This document shows positions 24,558 through 33,625 of a DNA stretch of 64,000 bases, one piece after another. How positions within the stretch are numbered: the first letter of the stretch is position 1; the number at the start of each line of letters is the position of its first letter. The notes beneath the pieces are model-generated. The model saw only the letters and a program-made list of their open reading frames with translations. It ran no database searches and had not been told where the DNA came from. The stretch covers positions 194,001 through 258,000 of the forward strand of contig NZ_LMRG01000027.1 in assembly GCF_001425605.1 (NCBI RefSeq), in the 5' to 3' direction. This DNA comes from Rhizobium sp. Leaf453. Lineage in GTDB: Bacteria > Pseudomonadota > Alphaproteobacteria > Rhizobiales > Rhizobiaceae. The position numbers and the translations under genes were made by a program.

Positions 24558-25955
24558 TCAATCCTGGGCAGCCATAGCGGCCGGGAATGTCACGGAAGCT
24601 TTCAAGCCCCTGCCATCCGGCCCTTCGCCCAGCGTGAGATGTCCGCCGAACAATCCGGCGATTTCTTCGACGATCGGAAGGCCCAACCCCATTCCCGGTG
24701 CTTCGCCGCGTCCGCCGCGCGCGAAACGCTGGCGTGCGACCTGCCGGCTGTCCGGCGGGATGCCCGGCCCGTTGTCTTCGACGTCGAGCTGGATCCCTGT
24801 TGGCTGCGCGGTGACACGGACCGTCACCTCCGCACCCTTGCCCGCATAGGCGATCGCGTTCTCGATCAGGTTGCGCAGCAATTCGCCGATCAGCAGCGGT
24901 TCCGCCCGGATGAGCGCTGTGCCTTCGCCTTCGAAACCGAGGTCGATGCCGGCGTCGCGGGCGCCCGGCACGTGATCCCCCGTCAGTTCCTGCGCCAAGG
25001 CCGTCAGGTCGATGGTCGCCAACGGTTGTGGTTCGGTTGAACCGGCGGCATCGATTTTCGCCATCAATAGCAGTTGCGCCAGAATGCGTTCGGCATGCGC
25101 GACGGCCTCATCGCCCTTGCGGGCGGCGCTTTGTGCCTCTTCAAGAGTGGTGGCGCGGGCGGAGAGCGCAAGCTGTGTGCGGATGATTGCCAGCGGCGTG
25201 CGCATCTGGTGGCTGGCATTGCCGGTGAAATGGCGCAGCGCGTCGAGCGCCGATTGCAGCCGGACCATGAAAGAGTTGACCGTGTCGACGAGGCCCTGGA
25301 CTTCGCTAGGCACCTGCTGGTCGATCGGATGCAGATCGTCCGGATTGCGCTCGGCGATCGCGTCGCCCAGCTTGTAGAGCGGACGCAACGAGAAGGTGAC
25401 CGCGATCCAGACGATGACCGCAGCGCCTAGGATCATCATGCCCAGACGGAAAGCCGAGCGCAGCAAGATGGCCTGTGTCAATTGCCGCCGGGCAATCGTG
25501 GTTTCGGCGACGGTGACGACGAAAGGCACGGAGTTGATGCCGGTCGAGGCAGATCGTTCGAGTGCTGCAACCCGGATCGGCTCGCCACGAAACTGCGCGT
25601 CGGCATAAACGGCTGACTGGCCATTCATGTCGGCGATCGAGGGCAGGTTCTGGTAGCCGGTGATGAACTGGCCAGGCGGGCCGTCGACACGGTAGAATAC
25701 CCGGTCCTGTGCCGCTGACGTCAACATTTCCAGCGCCACATAGGGAATATCGACTTCCAGCGACCCATCCTCGGCCACCACGACGCGCTCGGCGATGGCC
25801 AAAGCCGAACCTGCCAGCACTCGGTCGGAGACGACATTGGCCGTTTTCACCGCCTCGCGATAGGTGTCGATCAGCGCAAGCGCGCCGATCACTGCCGTGG
25901 AGATCAGAAGCCAGGCGAGCAGCCGGCGGCGCAGCGAATAGGCGGCGGCAACCAT
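24558..25955 (-). CDS. tctE: Sensor histidine kinase, TctE-like
   Basis: 465-residue membrane sensor kinase. The first membrane helix is near residues 8-30 (SLRRRLLAWLLISTAVIGAL), followed by a periplasmic sensor of about 130 residues and a second helix near 170-190. The H-box is NASHQMRTPLAIIRTQLAL, the N-box RNLIENAIAYA, G1 DNGPGIPP and G2 GMGLGLPIVEEIAG. Its ATG overlaps the stop of the response-regulator gene by one base (TGATG). TctE-type kinases sense tricarboxylates or related acids, sometimes through a periplasmic binding protein. The binding-protein gene at 27543 and tctCBA at 28903 are probable partners or targets. Confidence 0.87.
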   Translation of the reverse strand: MVAAAYSLRRRLLAWLLISTAVIGALALIDTYREAVKTANVVSDRVLAGSALAIAERVVVAEDGSLEVDIPYVALEMLTSAAQDRVFYRVDGPPGQFITGYQNLPSIADMNGQSAVYADAQFRGEPIRVAALERSASTGINSVPFVVTVAETTIARRQLTQAILLRSAFRLGMMILGAAVIVWIAVTFSLRPLYKLGDAIAERNPDDLHPIDQQVPSEVQGLVDTVNSFMVRLQSALDALRHFTGNASHQMRTPLAIIRTQLALSARATTLEEAQSAARKGDEAVAHAERILAQLLLMAKIDAAGSTEPQPLATIDLTALAQELTGDHVPGARDAGIDLGFEGEGTALIRAEPLLIGELLRNLIENAIAYAGKGAEVTVRVTAQPTGIQLDVEDNGPGIPPDSRQVARQRFARGGRGEAPGMGLGLPIVEEIAGLFGGHLTLGEGPDGRGLKASVTFPAAMAAQD

Positions 25956-26629
25956 CAACCGCCCGCCGTCTTGTCGAGATAGTAGCCGATGCCGCGCGCC
26001 GTACGCACTGTCAGGCCATGCGGTGCTAAGCGCTTGCGTAGCCGGCTAACATATTGCTCGATGGCATTGGCGCTGAGATCGTCGTCGAAGGCTGTCAACG
26101 ACTGAATGATCGCCTCCTTGGCGACCACCTTGCCGGCGCGCATGAACAGGATTTCCAGAAGCCCCAGTTCGCGCGCCGGGATATCGACGGTCACGCCATC
26201 GGCGGAAAAAGTCCGGGAATTCAGATCGAGGGAGACATTGCCGTAGCTTATGAGCGAGGATCGCAGGCCCGCCTGCCGGCGCAGGAGCACGCGGACGCGC
26301 GCCTCGAATTCGCTGACATCGAAGGGCTTGATCATGTAGTCGTCGGCGCCGAGATCCAGTCCCTTGATCTTTTCTTCCTGCGTGCCGCGTGCCGTCAGGA
26401 TGAGCACGGCGGCCTTGTTCTGCCGCGCCCGCATCGAGCGCAGCACATCGAGACCATCCATCTCCGGCAGTGTCAGGTCCAGGATGACGAGATCGAAGGT
26501 TTCGGTCGAGGTCACCGCATCGGCCGAGGCGCCGTCGGAGACGATATCCACGGCATAGCCGCTGCCGCGCAGGATCGCCGACAGTCCCTGCGACAGCGCC
26601 AGATTGTCTTCGACCAAAAGAATGCGCAA
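25955..26629 (-). CDS. tctD: OmpR-family response regulator, TctD-like
   Basis: 224-residue response regulator with an N-terminal receiver domain (phosphorylation Asp in FDLVILDLTLPEMDG; switch Thr in LILTARGTQEEK; Lys in DDYMIKPF) and a C-terminal winged helix ending VRTARGIGYYLDK. I prefer the TTG at 26629 (LRILLVEDN), which has AGGGAG nine bases upstream. The ATG at 26662 would add 11 residues before the first beta strand and overlaps a possible -10 element (TACTAT/TATAAC). Translationally coupled to tctE. Likely activates the tctCBA transporter about 2.3 kb away. Confidence 0.86.
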   Translation of the reverse strand: MRILLVEDNLALSQGLSAILRGSGYAVDIVSDGASADAVTSTETFDLVILDLTLPEMDGLDVLRSMRARQNKAAVLILTARGTQEEKIKGLDLGADDYMIKPFDVSEFEARVRVLLRRQAGLRSSLISYGNVSLDLNSRTFSADGVTVDIPARELGLLEILFMRAGKVVAKEAIIQSLTAFDDDLSANAIEQYVSRLRKRLAPHGLTVRTARGIGYYLDKTAGG

Positions 26630-26737
26630 TCCCGTGTTCTCCCTTTGGTTATAGTATTGCATGGGGCGAGAAACGGAAGCCGGATTTTCCGGGATTGGTT
26701 CAGCGATTCAAGGCTTTATCGTGCCCGAACGGCCCGA

Positions 26738-27352
26738 TCAGGCCGTGGTCTCTGCCTGTGGCCAGGTCAGATAGACATATTCGGAGCCGACGGTGCCGAA
26801 ATAGGCATTGTCGCCGGTCGTCTTGTCGACATAACTGCCCTCGGTCGTCTTGACGAAGGCGGCGTCAGCCCCGCGTGACAGATGCGCCTTGAGGAATTCG
26901 CTCCAACCGGATGTCTCGATTTCGGTGCCTGTCTTGCTGTCGGTGTTCTTTTCGTCGGCGCTGTCGGGATCCCAAGCCTTGATGGTAACGCCGCTCAGCG
27001 GATCGGTGACGGTGAGTGTCCCGGCTTCCAGTGCCGCCAGCATGGATTTGCCCTGTGCGCTCGTTCCGGCCGTCTCCGCCATCTCCTCCAGCGATTTCTT
27101 CAGGCCGGCCATGAACGAGGCCGTTGTGATGTCGTTGGAAATGACCGGTTCTTCCGTTTCAGTCGTTGCCGGAGACAGTGAGGAGAGCAGGGCGGACAGC
27201 GTCTGCGACGAGGAGCTTGACGTATCGACGCCATAGCGCTGCAGCAGGGCCGTCCGGGTATTGCTGGTCTCGGTTTGCTGCTCGGTTTCCTTCAGCGCTT
27301 TCAGCAGGAACTGCGCCGATTGCAGGCGAACGGACTGGAGGGGCGTAACCAT
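26738..27352 (-). CDS. Hypothetical 204-residue protein
   Basis: A soluble, Ser/Thr/Glu-rich protein (MVTPLQSVRLQSAQFLLKAL...) with no signal peptide, no clear membrane segment and no motif I recognise. A serine run (SSSSSQTLSALLSSL) near residues 45-60 suggests a flexible linker; the C-terminal 60 residues (ETSGWSEFLKAHLSRGADAA onward) look more ordered. It lies upstream of tctDE on the same strand, with 75 bp to the kinase operon, and is divergent from the binding-protein gene. Codon use matches its neighbours. Possible secreted or flagellar-hook-like accessory cannot be excluded. Function unknown. Confidence 0.6.
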   Translation of the reverse strand: MVTPLQSVRLQSAQFLLKALKETEQQTETSNTRTALLQRYGVDTSSSSSQTLSALLSSLSPATTETEEPVISNDITTASFMAGLKKSLEEMAETAGTSAQGKSMLAALEAGTLTVTDPLSGVTIKAWDPDSADEKNTDSKTGTEIETSGWSEFLKAHLSRGADAAFVKTTEGSYVDKTTGDNAYFGTVGSEYVYLTWPQAETTA

Positions 27353-27542
27353 GGAAAAATCCCGTTATTGCTGATCACCGCCTCCGGTTCATCCGAGTTG
27401 CAGAGCGAATTCATGGTGGCCGCGTGATCATCCCCGGCGGGCGCAACCTAGGGCGCGAAACCTGCGCGGACCTATCGGCGGCGGGGCGCTGTCCAAAGAC
27501 CGGTACCTTGTGCGGGCGCGCTTGCTGCTGCAAGATGGTGTC

Positions 27543-28604
27543 ATGCGGTTTCTTCCTGTCTTTCTCGGTCTTTTCGCCTTTCCGGCCATGGCCCAGCCGG
27601 TCGTGTTTCCGGCGCTGTCGGGCAATGCGTCTGCGCAGACCGTCGTCGTCTATTCCTCACTCGACGAGCCCTTGGCCAAGCCGATGATCGCCGGATTCCA
27701 GGCGGCCAATCCGGATGTGGCGGTGCGCTACGAGGATATGCTGACGGGTGAGATCTACGACCGGATCGTCAAGGAAACCGATGCGGGTGAGAGGACGGCG
27801 GATTTTGCCTTTTCCTCCGCCATGGACCTGCAGGTGAAGCTCAGCAATGACGGTTATGCCCAGCGCAGCGATCTGCCAATGTCGGGCCGCTGGCCGTCTT
27901 GGGCGAACTGGCGGAACACCGCCTATGCCCTGACCTTCGAGCCGGCCGTGTTCGTTTATCACAAACCGAGCTTCACGACGGAAAAGCCGCCCTCGACGCG
28001 GGCGGAATTCGTCGACTACCTGAAGCGGCAGGGCAGTGCCGTCTATGGCAAGATCGGCACCTACGATATCGAGCGCTCCGGTGTCGGCTTCCTGTTCATG
28101 GCGCGCGACCAGGAACAGTTCGGCGATATCTGGTCGGTGATTCAGGAAATGGGGGCGGCGGGCGTCAAGTTGTACTCCACGAGTTCGGCCATTCTCGAAC
28201 GGGTCTCGGATGGACGTTTCGTGCTGGGCTACAACATTCTCGGTTCCTATGCCGCCGATTGGGCGGCGCGTCATCCCGATGTCGGCATCGTGTTGCCGCG
28301 CGACTATACCGTCGTCATGTCGCGAATCGGTCTTGTGCCGCAGGCGGCGGCGTCGCCCGATCTCGGGCGGCGTTATCTGGAATTCTTCATGTCGACGGAA
28401 GGCCAGACGATCATGGCGCGGGAACTGCAGATTCCGGCGGTCAGTCCTGACGTGGCCGGCGCCAATACGGCGAACACCTTGCGCGAGATGCTGGGCGCGC
28501 AATTGCGGCCGGTTCCGGTCAGCCCCGGACTGATGGTCTATCTTGATCAGGTCAAGCGCGCGCGGTTGATCGCGCGCTGGAACGAGGTCCTGCGTCTGCA
28601 GTAG
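27543..28604 (+). CDS. Periplasmic solute-binding protein (ABC iron-type fold) by TctDE
   Basis: 353-residue secreted binding protein. The signal peptide is MRFLPVFLGLFAFPAMA with cleavage before QPVVFPALSG. Mature features are TVVVYSSLDEPLAKPMIAGF and VRYEDMLTGEIYDRIVKET, typical of ABC-type iron(III)/2-aminoethylphosphonate-like binding proteins. Start at ATG 27543; a GTG 11 codons upstream is in frame but would spoil the signal peptide. No permease or ATPase lies near. Kinases with a TctE-like sensor region are often encoded next to such a protein, so it may act as a ligand-loaded co-sensor rather than a transporter part. That role is inference. Confidence 0.75.
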   Translation: MRFLPVFLGLFAFPAMAQPVVFPALSGNASAQTVVVYSSLDEPLAKPMIAGFQAANPDVAVRYEDMLTGEIYDRIVKETDAGERTADFAFSSAMDLQVKLSNDGYAQRSDLPMSGRWPSWANWRNTAYALTFEPAVFVYHKPSFTTEKPPSTRAEFVDYLKRQGSAVYGKIGTYDIERSGVGFLFMARDQEQFGDIWSVIQEMGAAGVKLYSTSSAILERVSDGRFVLGYNILGSYAADWAARHPDVGIVLPRDYTVVMSRIGLVPQAAASPDLGRRYLEFFMSTEGQTIMARELQIPAVSPDVAGANTANTLREMLGAQLRPVPVSPGLMVYLDQVKRARLIARWNEVLRLQ

Positions 28605-28902
28605 CCGGTTCGGCTTCCGATGGAAGTTTCTGCTTGCCGGTAGACGGGACGTGAAAATTAAGGAACATTAATCCGGCAAGGTTTCAGCTGATGTCAGGTA
28701 AATGACAGCTTGCTGTGGTGCCTTGTGGTTCTTCATCGTCCGTGGAGGCGGACGATCGAGGCGTATGGGAGGAGTTTCATCAGACCCGGCGCAACGGTGA
28801 GCCCCTTGAGGCGGCCGCGTCCGATCTGTCCGTGAATTGTCCCCCCGTTCGCAAAGATGAACAATGCGCGCCAAGAAGAGCGCGCCTGACGGAGGACTTC
28901 TC
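28605..28902. other. 298-bp upstream region of tctCBA
   Basis: Region between the binding-protein gene and tctC. It holds the expected promoter of the tct operon. A near-palindrome with arms AGCTG and CAGCT lies at about 28685-28710 and is a possible TctD target. A strong GGAGG at 28891-28895 serves the TTG start at 28903. An in-frame ATG at 28864 is not used in my annotation. No other gene is seen. Confidence 0.35.
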
Positions 28903-29847
28903 TTGAAACAGTTTTTCCTGGCAACCATTCTCGCCGGTGCTCTCGCCCTGCCGGCCTTCGCCGCCGATTACACCATCATCGCTCCGGCCAATCCGGGCGG
29001 CGGCTGGGACCAGACGGCGCGCTCGATCCAGAGCGTCATGCAGTCGGAAGGCATTTCCGGCAATGTGCAGGTCCAGAACGTACCGGGCGCCGGCGGCACG
29101 ATCGGTCTTGCCCAGTTCGCCAGCCAGTCGGCCGGCAATGCCAACGCCCTGATCGTCGGCGGTTACGTCATGGTCGGCGCCATCCTGACCAACAAGTCGC
29201 CGGTCTCGCTCAACGACGTCACCCCAATCGCCCGCCTGACCGGCGAATATGAAGCCATCGTCGTGCCCGCCGATTCGCCGCTGAAGAGTTTCGGCGATCT
29301 CGTCGAGGCGCTGAAGAAGGATCCGGGCGCGGTGTCCTGGGGCGGCGGCTCGGCCGGTGGTACCGATCATATCGCTGTCGGCCTGATCGCCAAGGCTGCC
29401 GGTGTCGATCCGACCAAGATCAACTACATCGCCTTCTCCGGCGGTGGTGAAGCGCTTGCCGCCATTCTCGGCAGCCAGGTCACGGCCGGTATTTCCGGTT
29501 ACGGCGAATTCGAATCGCAGATCAAGTCCGGTACGCTGCGTCTTCTCGCGGTGTCCAGCGCGGAGCGCATTGCCGGTATCGATGCCCCGACCATCAAGGA
29601 AGGTGGCCTCGACGTGGTCGTCCAGAACTGGCGCATGGTTGCGGCAGCCCCCGGCCTGACGCCGGAGCAGACGGCGGCCGTCTCGGCTGATATCGAGAAG
29701 CTGGTCAAGTCGGCCGGCTGGCAGGAAACCCTGAAGACCAAGGGCTGGGCCGACACCTATCTCGCCGGCGATGCCTTGAAGGAACAGCTGGCCAAGGATG
29801 TCTCGGCCACTGAAACGGTCCTCAAGGACATCGGTCTCGTTCAATGA
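28903..29847 (+). CDS. tctC: Tripartite tricarboxylate transporter receptor, TctC (Bug family)
   Basis: 314-residue periplasmic receptor of a tripartite tricarboxylate transporter. The start is a TTG ([20 protein letters not shown]) with GGAGG seven bases upstream and a signal peptide cleaving after AFA. Mature motifs are the Bug-family [20 protein letters not shown] and [15 protein letters not shown]. Captures a citrate-type carboxylate in the periplasm and hands it to TctAB. The 3' end overlaps tctB by 4 bp (ATGA). Control by the adjacent TctDE is likely. An in-frame ATG 13 codons upstream gives a long hydrophilic leader and is less likely. Confidence 0.9.
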   Translation: MKQFFLATILAGALALPAFAADYTIIAPANPGGGWDQTARSIQSVMQSEGISGNVQVQNVPGAGGTIGLAQFASQSAGNANALIVGGYVMVGAILTNKSPVSLNDVTPIARLTGEYEAIVVPADSPLKSFGDLVEALKKDPGAVSWGGGSAGGTDHIAVGLIAKAAGVDPTKINYIAFSGGGEALAAILGSQVTAGISGYGEFESQIKSGTLRLLAVSSAERIAGIDAPTIKEGGLDVVVQNWRMVAAAPGLTPEQTAAVSADIEKLVKSAGWQETLKTKGWADTYLAGDALKEQLAKDVSATETVLKDIGLVQ

Positions 29848-30335
29848 GCCAGGGTCACACCCCATCGACGGAAAAGCGCCGCCCTGACCGGGCGGCGCTT
29901 GCCATTGCCGTTTTCCTGGCTGCGCTCGCCGGCGTGATCTTCTGGGATACGTCGCGGCTCGCCAAGATCGCCAGCTATTCCGGCATCGGTCCGGCCACCA
30001 TTCCCTTCGTCATCGCCAGCGGTCTGCTGCTTTTGGCGGCATGGACGGTTTTCGAGGCGCTGCGGGGTGATTTTCCGGTGCGCGAACGTCAGCAGGTCGG
30101 CCCGGTCGCCTGGATCGTCGGCGGCTTGGCCGCGCAGATGTTGCTGTTGAAGCCGCTCGGTTTCTCGATCGCCACGGGCCTTCTGTTTGCCCTGACCGCC
30201 GCCGGTTTCGGCAAGCGCAAGCTCTGGTTCACGATCCCGATCGGTGTGGCGCTCTGTCTTGTCGTCTGGCTGATCTTCGCAGGCCTGCTGCAGCTGTCCC
30301 TGCCCGCCGGTCCGCTCGAACACCTGTTTTGGTAA
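29844..30335 (+). CDS. tctB: Tripartite tricarboxylate transporter small subunit, TctB
   Basis: 163-residue small membrane subunit with four predicted helices: AALAIAVFLAALAGVIFW, IPFVIASGLLLLAAWTVF, VAWIVGGLAAQMLLL, and FTIPIGVALCLVVWLIFAG. It overlaps tctC by 4 bp and precedes tctA by 9 bp, so the three are translated as a unit. TctB stabilises or regulates the large TctA pore subunit; sequence conservation is low, and identification rests on size, topology and position. Confidence 0.88.
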   Translation: MSQGHTPSTEKRRPDRAALAIAVFLAALAGVIFWDTSRLAKIASYSGIGPATIPFVIASGLLLLAAWTVFEALRGDFPVRERQQVGPVAWIVGGLAAQMLLLKPLGFSIATGLLFALTAAGFGKRKLWFTIPIGVALCLVVWLIFAGLLQLSLPAGPLEHLFW

Positions 30336-30344
30336 GGCCCTGAC

Positions 30345-31862
30345 ATGACCACATTCGATTTCCTGTTTCAGGGCATCCTCATCGCCGCCCAACCGATGAA
30401 CCTGCTCTATGCACTGATCGGCGTGACGCTCGGTACGGCCGTCGGCGTCCTGCCGGGCATTGGTCCGGCGTTGACGGTGGCGCTGCTGCTGCCGGTAACC
30501 TACAAGCTCGATCCGGGCGGCTCGCTGATCATGTTTGCCGGCATCTATTACGGCGGCATGTATGGCGGCTCGACGACGTCCATCCTGCTGAACACGCCGG
30601 GCGAAAGCTCCTCGATCGTCACCGCGCTCGAGGGTAACAAGATGGCTCGTGCGGGGCGCGGTGGCCCGGCGCTCGCGACGGCGGCCATCGGCTCCTTCGT
30701 CGCCGGCCTCATCGCCACGCTGGCGCTGGCGTTCATCGCGCCCTTCGTCGTCAAGCTGGCGCTGGTGTTCGGGCCGCGCGAATATTTCGCGCTGATGGTG
30801 CTGGCCTTCGTCACCGTCTCTTCGGCCTTCGGCGATTCGACGCTGCGGGGCCTGACCTCGCTGTTCATCGGCTTTGCGCTGGCCATCATCGGCATCGATC
30901 AGCTGACCGGGCAAGCGCGCATGAGCTTCGGTATTCCCGACCTGCTCGATGGTGTCGAGGTGACGACGCTTGCCGTTGCCGTGTTCGCTATCGGTGAATC
31001 GCTCTACATTGCGGCGCAGGGCGATCAGGGACCGGACAAGGTCGAGGCCGTCAAGGGTTCCGTCTGGATGACGGCGCAGGACTGGGGCCGTTCGTGGAAA
31101 GCCTGGCTGCGCGGCACGGCGATCGGTTTTCCGATCGGCGCGATGCCCGCCGGCGGCGCGGAAATCGGCACGTTCCTGTCCTATGCGACCGAAAAACGCC
31201 TGACCAAGCATCCGGAAGAGTTTGGCAACGGTGCGATCGAAGGCGTTGCAGGTCCGGAAGCGGCCAACAATGCCTCGGCGGCCGGTACGCTGGTGCCGCT
31301 GCTGACGCTTGGCCTGCCGACGACGGCGACGGCGGCGATCATGCTGGCCGGTTTCCAGCAATATGGCCTGCAACCCGGCCCGCTGCTGTTTGCCACCAAT
31401 CCGCAGTTGGTCTGGGGCCTGATCGCCTCGCTGCTGATCGCCAACTTTATGCTGCTGGTGCTGAACCTGCCGCTGGTTGGCCTCTGGGTGAAGCTTTTGA
31501 CGATCCCCAAGCCCTGGCTCTATGCCGGCATCCTGCTGTTTGCAACGCTCGGCACTATCGGCGCCAACCCGTCGGTATTCGAACTCGGCATGCTGCTCGC
31601 CTTCGGTCTGCTCGGCTATGTCATGCGCATCTTCGGCTACCCGATCGCGCCTGTCGTCGTCGGCCTGATTCTGGGGCCGCTTGCCGAACAGCAGTTGCGC
31701 CGGGCACTGGCGATCAGCCAGGGCGATCCGTCGGTGCTGTTCACCTCGCCCGTCGCTGCCGTGCTGCTGTTCATCGCCGCCCTTGCCTTGATCGTACCGC
31801 TCATCCTGCGTGCCCGAGGCCGCGGCCAGGTTCTGTCGCAACTGGCGGCAAGCGAAGACTGA
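30345..31862 (+). CDS. tctA: Tripartite tricarboxylate transporter large subunit, TctA
   Basis: 505-residue integral membrane pore with about 12 helices. The family signature is [20 protein letters not shown] and, further on, the conserved [20 protein letters not shown]. The loop [20 protein letters not shown] is the second inverted-repeat signature. Imports a tricarboxylate with sodium or protons, using TctC as receptor. Last gene of tctCBA; two hairpins 28 and 55 bp after the stop end the transcript. It probably serves citrate or a related acid; the exact substrate is not readable from sequence. Confidence 0.93.
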   Translation: MTTFDFLFQGILIAAQPMNLLYALIGVTLGTAVGVLPGIGPALTVALLLPVTYKLDPGGSLIMFAGIYYGGMYGGSTTSILLNTPGESSSIVTALEGNKMARAGRGGPALATAAIGSFVAGLIATLALAFIAPFVVKLALVFGPREYFALMVLAFVTVSSAFGDSTLRGLTSLFIGFALAIIGIDQLTGQARMSFGIPDLLDGVEVTTLAVAVFAIGESLYIAAQGDQGPDKVEAVKGSVWMTAQDWGRSWKAWLRGTAIGFPIGAMPAGGAEIGTFLSYATEKRLTKHPEEFGNGAIEGVAGPEAANNASAAGTLVPLLTLGLPTTATAAIMLAGFQQYGLQPGPLLFATNPQLVWGLIASLLIANFMLLVLNLPLVGLWVKLLTIPKPWLYAGILLFATLGTIGANPSVFELGMLLAFGLLGYVMRIFGYPIAPVVVGLILGPLAEQQLRRALAISQGDPSVLFTSPVAAVLLFIAALALIVPLILRARGRGQVLSQLAASED

Positions 31863-31889
31863 CGACGTTCCTCCCAAGACCGTCAGTAG

Positions 31890-31956
31890 AGCGTTTCCTC
31901 AACGGGAAACGCTTTGGAGAAGGCCCGGTCGGTGGGCGCCGACCGGGCCTTCTCTA
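31890..31956 (+). terminator. Tandem hairpin terminators after tctA
   Basis: Two hairpins follow tctA. The first pairs AGCGTTTCC (31890-31898) with GGAAACGCT (31905-31913) and is followed by TT. The second is a 16-bp perfect stem, GAGAAGGCCCGGTCGG (31917-31932) with its complement (31939-31954) around TGGGCG, followed by TATTT. Both fit rho-independent termination. Confidence 0.75.
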
Positions 31957-32062
31957 TTTGCATGGCTGGGATGAATTCCTGTGCGTTGTAAACGGGGGTG
32001 GTGAAGCTCATATTCCTGTCATCGAATAACGATGCAACCAACACAGGAAAGTGAGCAAAGAG

Positions 32063-32227
32063 ATGAGTGCCCGTAAATCTGCCCGAGGCTTTTTCGGTGA
32101 CGCCTTCGCCATTTTCGGCGCGGCCACGGCCGCTGCCGCAGCAGTCGAAGGCAACCGCCGTCCGCTGGACCGCGACCTCTACACGCTCGGGATCAACCCG
32201 GCCAACTTTCATTCCGTGAAGCGCTAA
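32063..32227 (+). CDS. Small hypothetical protein, 54 residues
   Basis: A 54-residue frame, MSARKSARGFFGDAFAIFGA then an Ala-rich stretch and a basic tail with RRPLDRDLYTLGI. The central 20 residues are hydrophobic (possible short amphipathic or membrane helix). It is followed 51 bp later by a bidirectional terminator, which supports an independent transcription unit. An in-frame GTG at 32051 is an alternative start. I have the impression of similar short proteins in rhizobia but cannot verify it. Function unknown. Confidence 0.5.
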   Translation: MSARKSARGFFGDAFAIFGAATAAAAAVEGNRRPLDRDLYTLGINPANFHSVKR

Positions 32228-32277
32228 CGGCATCGCCGGTCTTTCTGGACTGGCCTTGCAATTCGCTAGACATAAAG

Positions 32278-32310
32278 AAGCCCGCCAATCCTGCGATTGG
32301 CGGGCTTTTT
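32278..32310. terminator. Bidirectional terminator
   Basis: A 13-bp perfect stem, AAGCCCGCCAATC (32278-32290) with GATTGGCGGGCTT (32295-32307), closes a CTGC loop and is followed by TTT on the plus strand. A-rich sequence (AAAG) precedes it, so it also works for the minus-strand DUF475 gene. It separates the convergent 54-residue gene and the DUF475 gene. Confidence 0.8.
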
Positions 32311-32326
32311 GCTGGCTGCTTGAAGC

Positions 32327-33388
32327 TTATGCCTCTGCGTGTCTGTGCATTCGGTTGTGCCGGATCGACGACCAGAGCGAGATGCCGATCAGTGCGGCGC
32401 CGCCGAGGCCGGTGATGACTTCCGGAATATGCACCAGCGTCTGGCAGTACATGACTACCGACAGGATCAGGATCGCGTAGAACGCGCCATGCTCCAGATA
32501 GCGGTATTCGGCGAGCGTGCCCTTTTCCACCAGCATGATGGTCATCGAGCGCACATACATGGCGCCGATACCGAGGCCGATGGCGATGATGAACAGGTTC
32601 TGGGTCAAGGCGAAGGCGCCGATCACGCCGTCGAAGGAGAAGCTGGCATCGAGCACTTCCAGATAGATGAAGGCACCGAGACCGCCGCGGGCAGCTGCGT
32701 TCATCGTCTTTTGCGAGGCATCGAGCAGGCCGCCGATCACCTCGACCACCAGGAAGGTGACGAGACCGTAGATGGAGCAATACACGAATGTCGTGGCTTC
32801 CGCACCTTCCAGGAAGGACGAGAAGACCAGGATCAGGATCAGCACGAAGGCGATCTCGACGCCCTTCACGGTCGCGAAGCGCGACATGGTCTGTTCCAGA
32901 ACCTTGATCCAGTGCACGTCCTTTTCATGGTCGAAGAAGAACTTCAGACCGACCATCATCAGGAAGGTGCCGCCAAAGGCTGCGATTGGAAGATGGGCGT
33001 CGTTCATGATCCGGGCATATTCTTCCGGACGGGCCGCAGCCAGCACGATCGCCTCGATCGGCCCGATGTTCGCGGCGATGACGACGATCAACAGCGGGAA
33101 AACGATACGCATGCCGAAGACGGCGATGATGATGCCCCAGGTCAGGAAGCGGTGCTGCCAGACCGGCGTCATTTCCTTGAGCTTGTTGGCATTGACGATG
33201 GCATTATCGAAGGAGAGCGAGATTTCAAGGACGGCAAGAACAGTACAGATGAAGAAGACGGATGCCATGCCGCCGAGGGTGCCGGTTGCCGACCAGCCGA
33301 GCCAGGCGCCAAGCGCAAGACCGGCGGCCGTGACGATGAAGGCCCATTTGAAATAACCGAGGGTCGATGTCTGGGAAGCGGGCGTCAT
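32327..33388 (-). CDS. DUF475 (TerC-like) integral membrane protein
   Basis: 353-residue membrane protein with about nine helices, of the DUF475 family related to TerC. Family landmarks are the acidic intramembrane segments VLEISLSFDNAIVNANKL (residues about 53-70) and LDASFSFDGVIGAF, which in TerC relatives are implicated in metal handling. The start has GGAGG nine bases upstream of ATG 33388. TerC-related proteins of several bacteria transport manganese or act with metal-stress systems, so a metal-ion role is plausible but unproven for DUF475. A structured leader precedes it at 33522-33576. Confidence 0.87.
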   Translation of the reverse strand: MTPASQTSTLGYFKWAFIVTAAGLALGAWLGWSATGTLGGMASVFFICTVLAVLEISLSFDNAIVNANKLKEMTPVWQHRFLTWGIIIAVFGMRIVFPLLIVVIAANIGPIEAIVLAAARPEEYARIMNDAHLPIAAFGGTFLMMVGLKFFFDHEKDVHWIKVLEQTMSRFATVKGVEIAFVLILILVFSSFLEGAEATTFVYCSIYGLVTFLVVEVIGGLLDASQKTMNAAARGGLGAFIYLEVLDASFSFDGVIGAFALTQNLFIIAIGLGIGAMYVRSMTIMLVEKGTLAEYRYLEHGAFYAILILSVVMYCQTLVHIPEVITGLGGAALIGISLWSSIRHNRMHRHAEA

Positions 33389-33521
33389 GGCCGCACCTCC
33401 GATCCGCCAAGGCTGGAGAAGGGAGTGGAATAGGCGAAGAAATCCCGCATGCCAGAATAGGCATGCGAAGAACGCATGAGGTGGAGTGTCATTGGACGAA
33501 TTCCGCCGGCTTATTTGCGGG

Positions 33522-33576
33522 TGATACCGACATCACGAGAGCGCCGTAAAACTCTCGCCAGAGGGGCCCGGTATCA
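33522..33576 (-). promoter_or_regulatory. Structured leader upstream of the DUF475 gene
   Basis: On the minus strand, a perfect 8-bp outer stem (TGATACCG at 33569-33576 with CGGTATCA at 33522-33529) encloses an inner hairpin (CGAGAG with CTCTCG, 33536-33557) and asymmetric internal loops. It sits 134 bp upstream of the DUF475 start in the 237-bp gap after the convergent-side gene. Such a two-stem layout is like an RNA control element or a riboswitch. The manganese yybP-ykoY motif is common before TerC-type genes but its conserved loop bases (GGGGAGTAGC type) are not present, so it would be a different class or an operator. Structure visible; role inferred. Confidence 0.45.
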
Positions 33577-33625
33577 GGTTGGCTTCGCAGGCGTATAGAA
33601 ATGCCCTTCACTGCGAAGTTGATGC

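Noticed and set aside
29841..31877. Minus-strand 678-codon frame across tctB and tctA
   Set aside because: Arg/Gln/Asp-rich composition of an antisense shadow; tctBA on the plus strand is clearly coding.
33389..33625. Manganese riboswitch (yybP-ykoY) before the DUF475 gene
   Set aside because: The conserved loop bases of that class are not seen, so only a generic structured leader is reported.
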